A stretch of 60,998 bases of DNA, taken from the NCBI GenBank assembly GCA_946403965.1, contig CAMJBT010000011.1, forward strand, positions 1 through 60,998, in the 5' to 3' direction. Under the pieces are notes generated by a model. It was not told where the DNA came from. It saw only the letters and a program-made list of their open reading frames with translations, and ran no database searches. The DNA comes from an uncultured Pseudobutyrivibrio sp. Lineage in GTDB: Bacteria > Bacillota > Clostridia > Lachnospirales > Lachnospiraceae. Numbering within the stretch: the stretch's first letter is position 1; every line of letters starts with the position of its first letter. Shown here piece by piece: positions 8,251 to 16,121 of the stretch. The position numbers and the translations under genes are program-made.

Positions 8251-10059
8251 ATGGAATATACAGATAAGCAAATGATGCTTTTAGAACAAATAACATATTT
8301 AAATGATGATGTGTATAAAAATATAAAAAATGTTCAAGAATCTAAGGATAATGGGAAAAGTTCTGAGTTAAAAATTGAAAATTTATCTGATACAAGGAAG
8401 ATGACATCAGTTGAACAGCTGGTTAAGAGTTTTACTGATAAGGATATAGAAGCTCTGGAAACAATTGGTAATAATCCAATACTAACTGAAGATGGAAAAA
8501 GTACATATATGTCAGGTGCTGAATGGGCTGCTGTTATTAAGGCGATTAAGTCAGATAGCAGTTTAATGAACTTACAAATATCAAATACAACATCGATAGA
8601 TAAGGAAAATGATGGATATAACATTGATGCGATGACCTTTTATGAAAAAGGGGATTCTAACAATGCAATTGTTTGCTTCAGAGGTACTTTAAATGGAGAA
8701 GAATGGGAAGATAATGCTGAGTATTTAGAGCTAGCTAGCACAGATAGAAACCAATCAGCCTTGCTTTATGTGGATAGTTTACCCTTTAAGAATGTAAGTG
8801 TAGTAGGGCATTCAAAAGGGGGCAACAAAGCTGCATACACATACTATAATTCAGATAAAGTGAAGTATTGTCTTGCAATGGATGCACCTGGATTTCCACC
8901 AGAGTTTTATAAGGAAAATGCTGCAATAATATCTAGCAAAAAAGGTAAAATACAAAGCTATGTCTTAGAAAGTGATTTTGTAAATATTTTAATGCTTCCA
9001 ATCCCAGGAGCTGAATATCATTATTGTAAAGGCTATGGTTTAGATGGCTTTTTTGAAAATCACAGTCCAAATAGTTATTTTAAGGTTTTATATGATAGTG
9101 AGAATCGGGTTAGCGGATTATCAGGAATGACTGAGGTCGATACCAATACCGGTGCTATGAAGTTATTGCATGACTTTACCGCGTTTGTGGCAATTGAAAT
9201 GCCGTATGGGGAAAGAATTAAGGTGGCGGATTATCTTGGGGATTTCCTAAAAATGGCTCTTGGTGATAATAAATATACTAAGAAGGACCTAGTAAAAAAA
9301 CTTCTTGGTGAACCAAGAACCTTAGCAAAAATATGTGCATATTGGAAAAAATATTGTGATGTATACGATATTGGAACTCCTGAGATAACTAATCTTATTT
9401 CATCTATTGCATTTAACAATGAACCTATTAAGGCTGGTGTGTCAACTGTTGGAATAGGATACGCGATTGGGGAAACAAGTGCAAGGCATCCTGTACTTGT
9501 TTCATCCCTTATTCCAGTATTGCTTTTAGTTTTTTTTACACAGAATGATAATGCAGAATTAAAAGATTTAATCGATTATTTAAATGAAAAATGGAAATCT
9601 GGTGAACTAAAGGATTTAGAGCAGTTCATTAATGATGAACTAGCTGAATTAGGTGGGATAAAAAAAAGAGAATCTTTAGATTATTCTTCATACTCATTTA
9701 GAAAATATAATTATACAAAAGCTGCTTATGATGCAATTCTTTTGGCAATTAAAGAGTTTGAAAATATAGAATACGATAATACAACAATCTGGACTAATTA
9801 TAGCGAAGAGGAATGGTTTGAAGATATTTCGGGTACTGAGGTTCAGGTGTCACTGAATACATTTATAAACCAGGTTTCAAAAGTTAACAAGAAGTGTAAG
9901 AAAGAGTTCAAAGATGTGTTTAATAAGCAATGGCAAATTGATGATAACTATTACAATAAAATGACTGATTTTATGGGAAGAATGAATTCATGTATTAATA
10001 AGCTTCAAAATCTACGAGATAGAATGGAATTCAATGTTTCGGATCAGCTTTTTCTTTAA
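8251..10059 (+). CDS. Alpha/beta-hydrolase lipase with helical C-terminus, probable T7SS effector (TslA-like)
   Basis: A 602-residue protein without a signal peptide. The N-terminal half is a lipase/Mbeg1-like (DUF2974) hydrolase: an oxyanion-type strand (IVCFRGT), the nucleophile elbow GHSKGG with Ser188, a following MDAPG acid loop, and a candidate catalytic His in ENHSPN about 85 residues later. A hydrophobic stretch lies near 405-430, then about 150 helical residues form the C-terminus. Ordinary LXG effectors have the helical targeting domain first; here catalysis comes first, the order described for staphylococcal TslA. Upstream small helical genes and flanking lipoproteins complete that parallel. 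The start is the ATG at 8251, after GGTGA; TTG 8239 and GTG 8242 are alternatives. The hydrolase fold is confident. Secretion, phospholipid substrate and toxicity are inferred. Confidence 0.85.
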   Translation: MEYTDKQMMLLEQITYLNDDVYKNIKNVQESKDNGKSSELKIENLSDTRKMTSVEQLVKSFTDKDIEALETIGNNPILTEDGKSTYMSGAEWAAVIKAIKSDSSLMNLQISNTTSIDKENDGYNIDAMTFYEKGDSNNAIVCFRGTLNGEEWEDNAEYLELASTDRNQSALLYVDSLPFKNVSVVGHSKGGNKAAYTYYNSDKVKYCLAMDAPGFPPEFYKENAAIISSKKGKIQSYVLESDFVNILMLPIPGAEYHYCKGYGLDGFFENHSPNSYFKVLYDSENRVSGLSGMTEVDTNTGAMKLLHDFTAFVAIEMPYGERIKVADYLGDFLKMALGDNKYTKKDLVKKLLGEPRTLAKICAYWKKYCDVYDIGTPEITNLISSIAFNNEPIKAGVSTVGIGYAIGETSARHPVLVSSLIPVLLLVFFTQNDNAELKDLIDYLNEKWKSGELKDLEQFINDELAELGGIKKRESLDYSSYSFRKYNYTKAAYDAILLAIKEFENIEYDNTTIWTNYSEEEWFEDISGTEVQVSLNTFINQVSKVNKKCKKEFKDVFNKQWQIDDNYYNKMTDFMGRMNSCINKLQNLRDRMEFNVSDQLFL

Positions 10060-10061
10060 TT

Positions 10062-10130
10062 AAGAAGCATTTTATTTTAATTGTAAAGTCGAAGAAGGAA
10101 AACTGTATTTTGGTGATGAACATGAATTAT
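10062..10130 (+). pseudogene. Remnant 3' end of a lost third lipoprotein gene
   Basis: These 69 bases match 10921-10990 (the end of lipoprotein copy 2, through its stop and into a following ATGAACATGAATTAT) with three substitutions and one missing T. The missing T shifts the frame just before the old stop. It lies between the lipase stop and the start of copy 2, so it is the scar of an earlier tandem copy removed by recombination. Confidence 0.8.
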
Positions 10131-10652
10131 GTGAGACGCGTAGCATTAATATTGTTAACTATAGGGATAATTAATCTCTTTACAGGTTGTGGGTTAATAG
10201 ACGATATCTCCTGGAAACTGCACGAGCGTGCCATACGACTAGCTGAATATGCTGAAAATGATGAAGTGGAGAGAATGATTAGCGAGACAACTGAATTAAA
10301 TGAAAGACAGAAATATATAATGGCCATGGAAATTGGTAGGACAGAGTATAGCGAGCTGAAAGATGATCAGAAAGAAGCGGCTATAAAAATAGAGATGCTA
10401 TATGAATATTTAGAAGAAAAATATCCTGATAAGGAATTTGAGTATGTAAATTTTGTATTAGAATCTCTCAGTTCACATCTTATAGTAAAAGAAACTTCAG
10501 ATAAAAAACATAGATCAGTTGGGGCCACATTAAGATGGGATAATAAAACAAAATCATATATATATTTGGATAATTATTATTTAAAAGTTACGGCTTCAGA
10601 TGAATATGAAAAATTGATAGAAAAACATTTGAAGGAATACAATCCAAATGCA
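10116..10652 (+). repeat. 537-bp direct repeat, copy B
   Basis: Partner of 7382-7918, one mismatch. The junction of identity with divergence falls inside the coding region (AATGCAA versus AATGCAG), so the repeat homogenises the signal peptide and N-terminal half only. Confidence 0.93.
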
Positions 10653-10976
10653 GATTTTTTCCTTGATGTAGAAGTCCATAGTGTTGATGCTGAAAACCAA
10701 ACTGTAAATATAGAAAATACTGGGGGAAGTATAACTATAGTTATTGAAAACGTCTTTGAAGATGAGGCTGAAGGTAGAGAATACGTTGCCGATTTTGTTG
10801 ATTGGCTGCTGGAAAATAATGCCAAATATGGGGCAATGATTAAATTTATAGCTTTAAACAAAGAAGATTTTGAAATGGCAACATATTCAAATTACTTAAG
10901 GTGTTTTTATTTTGAAAATAAAGAGGCATTTTATTTTAATTGTAAAATCGAAGAAGGAAAACCGTATTTTTGGTGA
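10116..10976 (+). CDS. Lipoprotein, probable immunity protein (copy 2)
   Basis: A 286-residue lipoprotein with lipobox LFTGC, a near-perfect duplicate of the 7382 gene over the first 179 codons but with a distinct C-terminal domain (about residues 180-286). The C-terminal part still shares the fold pattern and the final FW. The ATG at 10116 is equivalent to the copy 1 start; an upstream TTG at 10110 is closer to the AGAAGGA ribosome site and is possible. It follows the lipase by 57 bases across a decayed remnant of another copy. A constant N-terminal half with variable C-terminus suggests that specificity lies in the C-terminal domain. It may protect against a related lipase of other strains (an orphan immunity gene); that is inference. 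Confidence 0.8.
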   Translation: MNMNYVRRVALILLTIGIINLFTGCGLIDDISWKLHERAIRLAEYAENDEVERMISETTELNERQKYIMAMEIGRTEYSELKDDQKEAAIKIEMLYEYLEEKYPDKEFEYVNFVLESLSSHLIVKETSDKKHRSVGATLRWDNKTKSYIYLDNYYLKVTASDEYEKLIEKHLKEYNPNADFFLDVEVHSVDAENQTVNIENTGGSITIVIENVFEDEAEGREYVADFVDWLLENNAKYGAMIKFIALNKEDFEMATYSNYLRCFYFENKEAFYFNCKIEEGKPYFW

Positions 10977-10990
10977 TGAACATGAATTAT
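10921..10990 (+). repeat. 70-bp repeat at the end of copy 2, including an orphan gene start
   Basis: Repeats 10062-10130. It runs through the copy 2 stop and includes ATGAACATGAATTAT, the first 15 bases of a lipoprotein gene, after which homology ends (AGTGCAATA). This marks where a further tandem copy once began. Confidence 0.8.
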
Positions 10991-11044
10991 AGTGCAATAT
11001 AGTAAAACGATTTTTGTAGTGTAGTCCAAGTTTATTTATGGTAG

Positions 11045-11854
11045 GTGAATGATTTGTTAGAAATATCAATGATTGTATTTGGAGAATTACTTGTTTTGTT
11101 TGTGTTAGTTGTTTTTGAGGTATTACCAGGAAACAATTATAAAAAGCATATACATCAAATTCAACTAGTTATCTCAATGATAGGAACCGCAATAGTGGTA
11201 ATAGATATCCTAGTTATGTATTTTAATCCACAGTTAGTTTGGGCTACAAACGATTTAATGGATATTGAAGCCTTTAAATATATATTGTTTATCCATGTAA
11301 TAATATTAGCCTCAAGTGCATATAAATATAGAAGCATAATTAAAAACGGAAACAGTAATGTAGAATTCACATTAAAAAAAGAAGAATATACGTTAAGTGA
11401 TGAGTTTGATTTTTCATTTGGTAATTTTTCCATACCTAATATTAAAAGGGCGGCAATATGTAATGACTTTATAATCATATTCGGTGGAAGAGCGCCAACT
11501 CGAGAAGTTGATGCTAAGTATATATGTAGAAAAATAGGTGAAAAACAATATGAATGTCTTTCGTTTGAAGTTTTAGATGAAAAGACTATTGGGGATATAT
11601 TGTCACAAATAGGCACGGTTAGCTTAGTTATTATTTTTAGCATACTTCCTATTTTATTTGTAGGATATGGACATAAATGGAGCAACCCTGATATACGTAC
11701 CTTTATTGGAAATATCAATACACACCTGTTTCTAGTAGGCTTTGGTTTGATTACTATAAAGCTATTTAAGTCAGTCAATGGTATTACAAAATATATATTT
11801 TTATTGTTTGGTTTTATGGTTATCGTGGTGAGCATATTGAGTATATTTGTTTAA
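11045..11854 (+). CDS. Polytopic membrane protein of unknown function
   Basis: About 269 residues. Hydrophobic segments at roughly 8-26, 40-60, 77-93, 193-212, 228-243 and 247-267 flank a soluble domain (about 95-188). No family is recognised. It starts at GTG 11045 or, more likely from the AGGTGA spacing, TTG 11054. It is the last gene of the A/T-rich cargo module, 68 bases after lipoprotein copy 2, and ends before the promoter region of the kinase/FHA operon. Multi-pass proteins next to T7SS effectors are often immunity proteins against membrane-acting toxins, but here no second toxin gene remains, so it may be an orphan. The soluble insert could be cytoplasmic or external; the topology is not resolved. 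Confidence 0.7.
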   Translation: MNDLLEISMIVFGELLVLFVLVVFEVLPGNNYKKHIHQIQLVISMIGTAIVVIDILVMYFNPQLVWATNDLMDIEAFKYILFIHVIILASSAYKYRSIIKNGNSNVEFTLKKEEYTLSDEFDFSFGNFSIPNIKRAAICNDFIIIFGGRAPTREVDAKYICRKIGEKQYECLSFEVLDEKTIGDILSQIGTVSLVIIFSILPILFVGYGHKWSNPDIRTFIGNINTHLFLVGFGLITIKLFKSVNGITKYIFLLFGFMVIVVSILSIFV

Positions 11855-11912
11855 GAATGATGGACTTATTTTAGGGGCGTGAGTCAATATCTGTCCAACA
11901 TACAATTAAATT

Positions 11913-11948
11913 TTGTGAAAAAACAGCAAACTGGTTATTATTTCACAA
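11913..11948. promoter_or_regulatory. TTGTGAAA / TTTCACAA inverted repeat upstream of the kinase/FHA operon
   Basis: A perfect 8-bp inverted repeat (11913-11920 and 11941-11948) with a 20-base spacer, 122 bases before the first start codon of the operon. The half-site resembles the one at 1553-1581 upstream of the other secretion operon and a Rex half-site, but the spacing is far wider than a Rex box. A candidate operator or cruciform. Confidence 0.4.
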
Positions 11949-12069
11949 TTTTGTTAAATGTAGTTAGTAATATGTGGAATATAAGGGATAATGTCGGATT
12001 AGGCTTTTATTTGGAATAATAGTTGGATGAACAGTAAATAAAACTGTTTTGATAAAAGGAGATTTAAAA

Positions 12070-13617
12070 ATGAAAGTAGTAAAAAAAATAGTTGCATTGG
12101 TACTAACCATAGGAATGTTTTTACCTGTAAGCATAGTTTGTACTGCAGCTTCAAATTCAAATCCAGCAGTACCAAGTGATGCCAGTGAAGGTATTGTGCA
12201 GGTAAACACAGTAGCTGTTGATGCAGATGGCAAGAAGTATGTTGTGTATGGCGGCGCTGGATTCTTGGTTGGAGATACTGAGGGCTCAGAGTACGTTATT
12301 ACATGCAATCATGTGGTAAACCCTGACGGCGATATAAAGAGTGAAGCTTTGGATTTCTATGGATTAAATAGTGGTGATGCAGGCGAAATTACTTATTCAA
12401 CAGAAGTCGTGGTTGAAGGAGATGTTGTCCTTAATGCAAATATACTTACTAATAGTGAAGATATGGACATGGCAGTGCTTTCATTACCTCAGCCTATTTA
12501 TACCAGAGTGCCATTACCTATTTTGACATCAGACACATATGAGGTGGCAGATGTGCCTTATAAGGCAGGAGATAAAGTATATTCATACGGCTATCCTGCT
12601 GAAATAACTTATGAATCTGAGACTCAGTATTATTCAACTAAAGATATTAAATCAGCTCAAGGTGAAATAGTTGATTTGATTATGTTTGAAGGAATTCAGA
12701 TGATAGAAAACAATGTTAATGCAGATTTTAGCGTCTATGGCGGTCCATTGGTGGACGAGAATGGATTTGTTATAGGACTGAATTTACCAGTTACAGATGG
12801 AAATAATTGGTGTGCACTCGATTCTACAAAGATAACAAAGGTACTGGATGGTCTTGGAGTAGGCTATGCAAAGGTTCAGGCAGTTCCTAAAGAGGAAAAG
12901 AAGTCTGCTAGTGAGGATGGTGATTCAAAAGGTACACCAGTTCAGACTGAGACAAAGGAACCTATTGAAAATGGTAATTCTACAAAAACAGATTTTTCTG
13001 AGTCAATAATTATGATAGTGGCATTAGCTGCAGTTTTTGTTGTGGCAGTTGTTGTATTAACTATCGTAATGTTACTTTTAAACAAGAAGCGTAAAGCAAC
13101 TTCTGCTGTAGAGAAACAATCAAAATATCAGGGCCCAAGCTATGATATGCTTGGCACTCAGACTGTTGTGGCAGGTGCAGCAGCTAAAACAGTACCGGAT
13201 TTTGCCTCATCTCAGCCTGCTTTTTCAAGTGATGAGACAACAGTTCTTGGCGCAGATGCGTTGAACACAGGCAATGAAGGTGAAACTGAGTTGCTGAGTG
13301 AGGATATGGCACAAGAAGAAATCAAGCTTGGAAGTTTATTTAGAAAAAGAACTTCTGAGACTATCGAGATTACAAAATCAGATTTTGTGATTGGTAAAGA
13401 TAAATATAATGCTGATTATTGCATTGACAATAATAAGGCTATTAGTAGACAGCACGCAATTATTACCGCAGGAAGAAACGGAGCTTACATCAAGGATTGT
13501 GATTCTACAAATGGCACATGGATAAATGGAACTAAACTTGAAAGTGGTCGTTTAGTATTACTAAATAATGGCGATATTATCAAGTTATCAAATGAAGAAT
13601 TCGAGTACCAAATATAG
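12070..13617 (+). CDS. Pseudo-trypsin / TM / FHA signalling protein A
   Basis: A 515-residue protein: signal peptide (about 1-28), an extracellular trypsin/HtrA-like domain (about 38-268), one TM helix (about 312-337), a cytoplasmic linker, and a C-terminal FHA domain (about 438-512) with SRQH (459-462) and NGTWING. His81 (CNHVV) and Asp133 (DMDMAV) of the triad are kept, but the serine before GGPL is Tyr223, so the protease is probably dead. The linker holds DETTVLGAD (Thr390/391) and GETELL, phosphothreonine-type motifs like those FHA proteins bind. The start at 12070 is chosen over 12049 because AAAGGAGA lies 6 bases upstream and the signal peptide begins there. First gene of the kinase/FHA/EssC operon. 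Probably a receptor reading an extracellular ligand or cell-wall state. Confidence 0.88.
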   Translation: MKVVKKIVALVLTIGMFLPVSIVCTAASNSNPAVPSDASEGIVQVNTVAVDADGKKYVVYGGAGFLVGDTEGSEYVITCNHVVNPDGDIKSEALDFYGLNSGDAGEITYSTEVVVEGDVVLNANILTNSEDMDMAVLSLPQPIYTRVPLPILTSDTYEVADVPYKAGDKVYSYGYPAEITYESETQYYSTKDIKSAQGEIVDLIMFEGIQMIENNVNADFSVYGGPLVDENGFVIGLNLPVTDGNNWCALDSTKITKVLDGLGVGYAKVQAVPKEEKKSASEDGDSKGTPVQTETKEPIENGNSTKTDFSESIIMIVALAAVFVVAVVVLTIVMLLLNKKRKATSAVEKQSKYQGPSYDMLGTQTVVAGAAAKTVPDFASSQPAFSSDETTVLGADALNTGNEGETELLSEDMAQEEIKLGSLFRKRTSETIEITKSDFVIGKDKYNADYCIDNNKAISRQHAIITAGRNGAYIKDCDSTNGTWINGTKLESGRLVLLNNGDIIKLSNEEFEYQI

Positions 13618-13619
13618 TT

Positions 13620-14420
13620 ATGTTATTTACAATTGATGCCTATTCGGATATAGGAATAAGAAAAAAAGTAAATCAAGATTCATTAATAATCAAGCAGGCA
13701 CGGACCAGTTCAATGGGCCGTGTCTGCTTTGCTTGTTTGTGTGATGGTATGGGAGGATTGTCACAGGGGGAAATCGCCAGTGCGTCCTTTGTTAATAGAA
13801 TGGGAAAATGGTTTGAAAATGAATTTCCTCATTTAATAATGCCTTCAGAGGTGACAGAGGATTTGTCAAAGCCATCTACATTCACAAATGGACAGCAAGA
13901 CGATTGTTTTCGCCAAATTGAATCCCAGTGGTCTCTTATTGCAAACCAGATGAATCAAGGCTTGAAACAATATGGAGCTGAGAACGGAATAAGACTTGGC
14001 ACAACTGCAGTAGTAATTATTTTAATTGGAAATGAATATCTTGTTATGAGCGTTGGCGATTCCAGAGCTTACCAATTCAACAAGAAGAATATTAAGCAAA
14101 TAACTCATGACCAGAGTTATGTTCAGCAACAGATGGATATGGGACGAATGACTCCGCAGGAAGCAGCAGTTAGCTCACAAAAAAGTGTGTTGCTACAGTG
14201 CATAGGGGCTTCAGAAAATGTATTTCCCGACTTCTTCAGAGGTACTTATGAAAAGAAAAACTATTTCCTTTTATGTTCTGACGGCTTATGGAGGCTTTTA
14301 ACTCCAGAGGAAATAATCAGTATTGGGCCACAAAAGGATGGCGTAAAACGTTTAACAGAGCTTGCGTTACAGCGTGGAGAAACTGACAATATTTCAGGTT
14401 TAGTGATTGGAGCAAAATAA
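13620..14420 (+). CDS. PP2C-family serine/threonine phosphatase
   Basis: A 266-residue soluble PPM/PP2C phosphatase. The metal-binding motifs are visible: N-x-D near residues 18-20, DGMGG (42-46), GDSRAY, SDGLW and the C-terminal DNISG. There is no membrane segment. It starts two bases after the stop of the FHA gene with no obvious RBS and ends immediately before the kinase ATG, so all three are translationally coupled. Such phosphatases reverse the action of the adjacent Hanks kinase, and here the likely substrates are the threonine motifs in the FHA proteins and the small TM protein. The enzyme class is secure; substrates are inferred. Confidence 0.95.
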   Translation: MLFTIDAYSDIGIRKKVNQDSLIIKQARTSSMGRVCFACLCDGMGGLSQGEIASASFVNRMGKWFENEFPHLIMPSEVTEDLSKPSTFTNGQQDDCFRQIESQWSLIANQMNQGLKQYGAENGIRLGTTAVVIILIGNEYLVMSVGDSRAYQFNKKNIKQITHDQSYVQQQMDMGRMTPQEAAVSSQKSVLLQCIGASENVFPDFFRGTYEKKNYFLLCSDGLWRLLTPEEIISIGPQKDGVKRLTELALQRGETDNISGLVIGAK

Positions 14421-16103
14421 ATGTTAGAAATTGGGTCTGTTATTGATGGTAAATACAAGATATTAAATAAAATAGGCCAAGGAGGAATGAGCATTGTTTA
14501 TCTGGCGATGAATGAAAGAGCTAATAAACAGTGGGCTATCAAGGAAATCCGAAAGGATGCCATGGCAAATTCTGATATCACTATGCAAAGCTTGCGAAAT
14601 GAAATAGAAATGCTTAAAAATCTTTCACATCCAAATTTACCAAGCATAGTGGATATTATCGATTATGAGGATACCATTCTTATAGTTATGGATTACGTAG
14701 AGGGGAACACCCTAAGCAAGGCTGTAAATGAATTTGGCGCTCAACCACAAGAGTATGTTATAGAGTGGGCAAAGCAGCTTTGTAATGTGCTTGGCTACCT
14801 ACATTCTCAGATTCCACCTATTATTTATAGAGATTTAAAACCTGGAAATATTATGCTAAAACCTGATGGCACAATAGTTCTTATCGATTTTGGTACAGCA
14901 AGACAGTATAAGGTGGAAAACACAGAGGATACTACATGCTTGGGAACTCGAGGATATGCTGCACCAGAGCAGTTCGGAGGTCATGGACAGACTGATGCTC
15001 GAACAGATATATATTGTCTTGGAACTACCATGTACCATCTTGTTACAGGTAAAAATCCTAGTGAGCCACCGTATGAAATATATCCTATTCGCTATTGGAA
15101 CGGTGGATTATCCCAAGGATTAGAACAAATTATTCTCAAATGTACACAGTTAGACCCAGCTAGAAGGTACCAGAGTTGTGCTCAGGTTTTATATGATTTA
15201 GAGCATTATTATGAGTTGGATAATTCATATAGAAATAAGGAAAAGGCCAAGATGATTACCTTTGGTATAACATTGTTCTTGGCAATTATATGTGGGTTAG
15301 GTGCTTACTTAGCTCATAGTCACTCTACGACATTTCAGGCTGAAAGTTATGAGGAAATGTTGGAAAAAAGTGGTACCTACGAGACTATAGATGAAATGAA
15401 AAAAGCATATAAGGAAGCAGTCTCAGTGGATCCAACAAAAGCTGAGGCATATATTGACCTGCTGGACAAAATCTATTTGTCGGATGAAGTCTTTTCAGAG
15501 GACGAAGCGCTAGAGCTTAGAGAATTGTTGATTCAGACAAAAGGCAAATCTACATATGAAGAGTTGTTGAACAAGAATAAAGAGGGGTATTGTCTTTTTG
15601 CTTATCGTCTTGGACTTGCATATTTTTACAGTTATGAAGGAGAGGGAAACAAACAGCAGTCTGCATATTGGCTTAATAAAGCAGCAGAGGGCGATTTGGG
15701 TGAAAATCGAAATGCCAGAGCAAAGCGACTTGGGGCCATTGCTTCTTATTACGTGAATTTAGGATCTATTGACAAAACCGGCGATAGTCAGATTGACTAT
15801 GCCCAATATTGGAATGATTTAGTAGCTGTTTGTAAAGGCGATATTGCAAAGGAAGATAATGCTAACACAGCACTTGTTATTTACAAGGAAATGACATCTC
15901 AGATTTATAGTAATTTACAGAATTTTGCTAAGGCGGGAGTTTCATATTCAGATATGGAGCTTCAGCTTATCAATATCGAACAGCACGTACGCGATGATAT
16001 AAATGGAACTGAGGCCGAGGATTCGGAGCTTGTTCAGGAATTGGAAAAAGATCTTGAGAACAATATAGAAAAAGCTCGTCAGGCAATAATGGTAGCTGAG
16101 TAA
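14421..16103 (+). CDS. Hanks-type Ser/Thr kinase with one TM helix and an external helical domain (possible EssB equivalent)
   Basis: A 560-residue protein. The kinase domain (about 10-262) has all catalytic elements: Gly-rich loop IGQGGMS, Lys41 (AIKEI), the RDLKPGN loop with Asp138, DFG 156-158, APE 181-183. A TM helix (about 279-298) is followed by about 260 external, helical, TPR/Sel1-like residues, with no PASTA domains. In T7SSb the core protein EssB/YukC has the same layout (cytosolic pseudokinase, TM, external helical domain). No other EssB is present, so this gene may be its counterpart that kept kinase activity. The alternative is a plain regulatory kinase. It begins one base after the phosphatase stop and precedes a small TM protein with likely phospho-motifs. 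Kinase activity is strongly supported; EssB equivalence is inference. Confidence 0.93.
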   Translation: MLEIGSVIDGKYKILNKIGQGGMSIVYLAMNERANKQWAIKEIRKDAMANSDITMQSLRNEIEMLKNLSHPNLPSIVDIIDYEDTILIVMDYVEGNTLSKAVNEFGAQPQEYVIEWAKQLCNVLGYLHSQIPPIIYRDLKPGNIMLKPDGTIVLIDFGTARQYKVENTEDTTCLGTRGYAAPEQFGGHGQTDARTDIYCLGTTMYHLVTGKNPSEPPYEIYPIRYWNGGLSQGLEQIILKCTQLDPARRYQSCAQVLYDLEHYYELDNSYRNKEKAKMITFGITLFLAIICGLGAYLAHSHSTTFQAESYEEMLEKSGTYETIDEMKKAYKEAVSVDPTKAEAYIDLLDKIYLSDEVFSEDEALELRELLIQTKGKSTYEELLNKNKEGYCLFAYRLGLAYFYSYEGEGNKQQSAYWLNKAAEGDLGENRNARAKRLGAIASYYVNLGSIDKTGDSQIDYAQYWNDLVAVCKGDIAKEDNANTALVIYKEMTSQIYSNLQNFAKAGVSYSDMELQLINIEQHVRDDINGTEAEDSELVQELEKDLENNIEKARQAIMVAE

Positions 16104-16121
16104 ATATAAGGAAGTAATAAT

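Noticed and set aside
11161-11835. 224-residue minus-strand frame opposite the membrane protein
   Set aside because: It mirrors the plus-strand codons, has no RBS, and would be convergent inside a tight operon. The plus frame has a coherent hydrophobic pattern.
11913-11948. Canonical Rex operator
   Set aside because: The half-sites match but are separated by 20 bases; Rex boxes have the half-sites nearly adjacent. Kept only as an unassigned inverted repeat.
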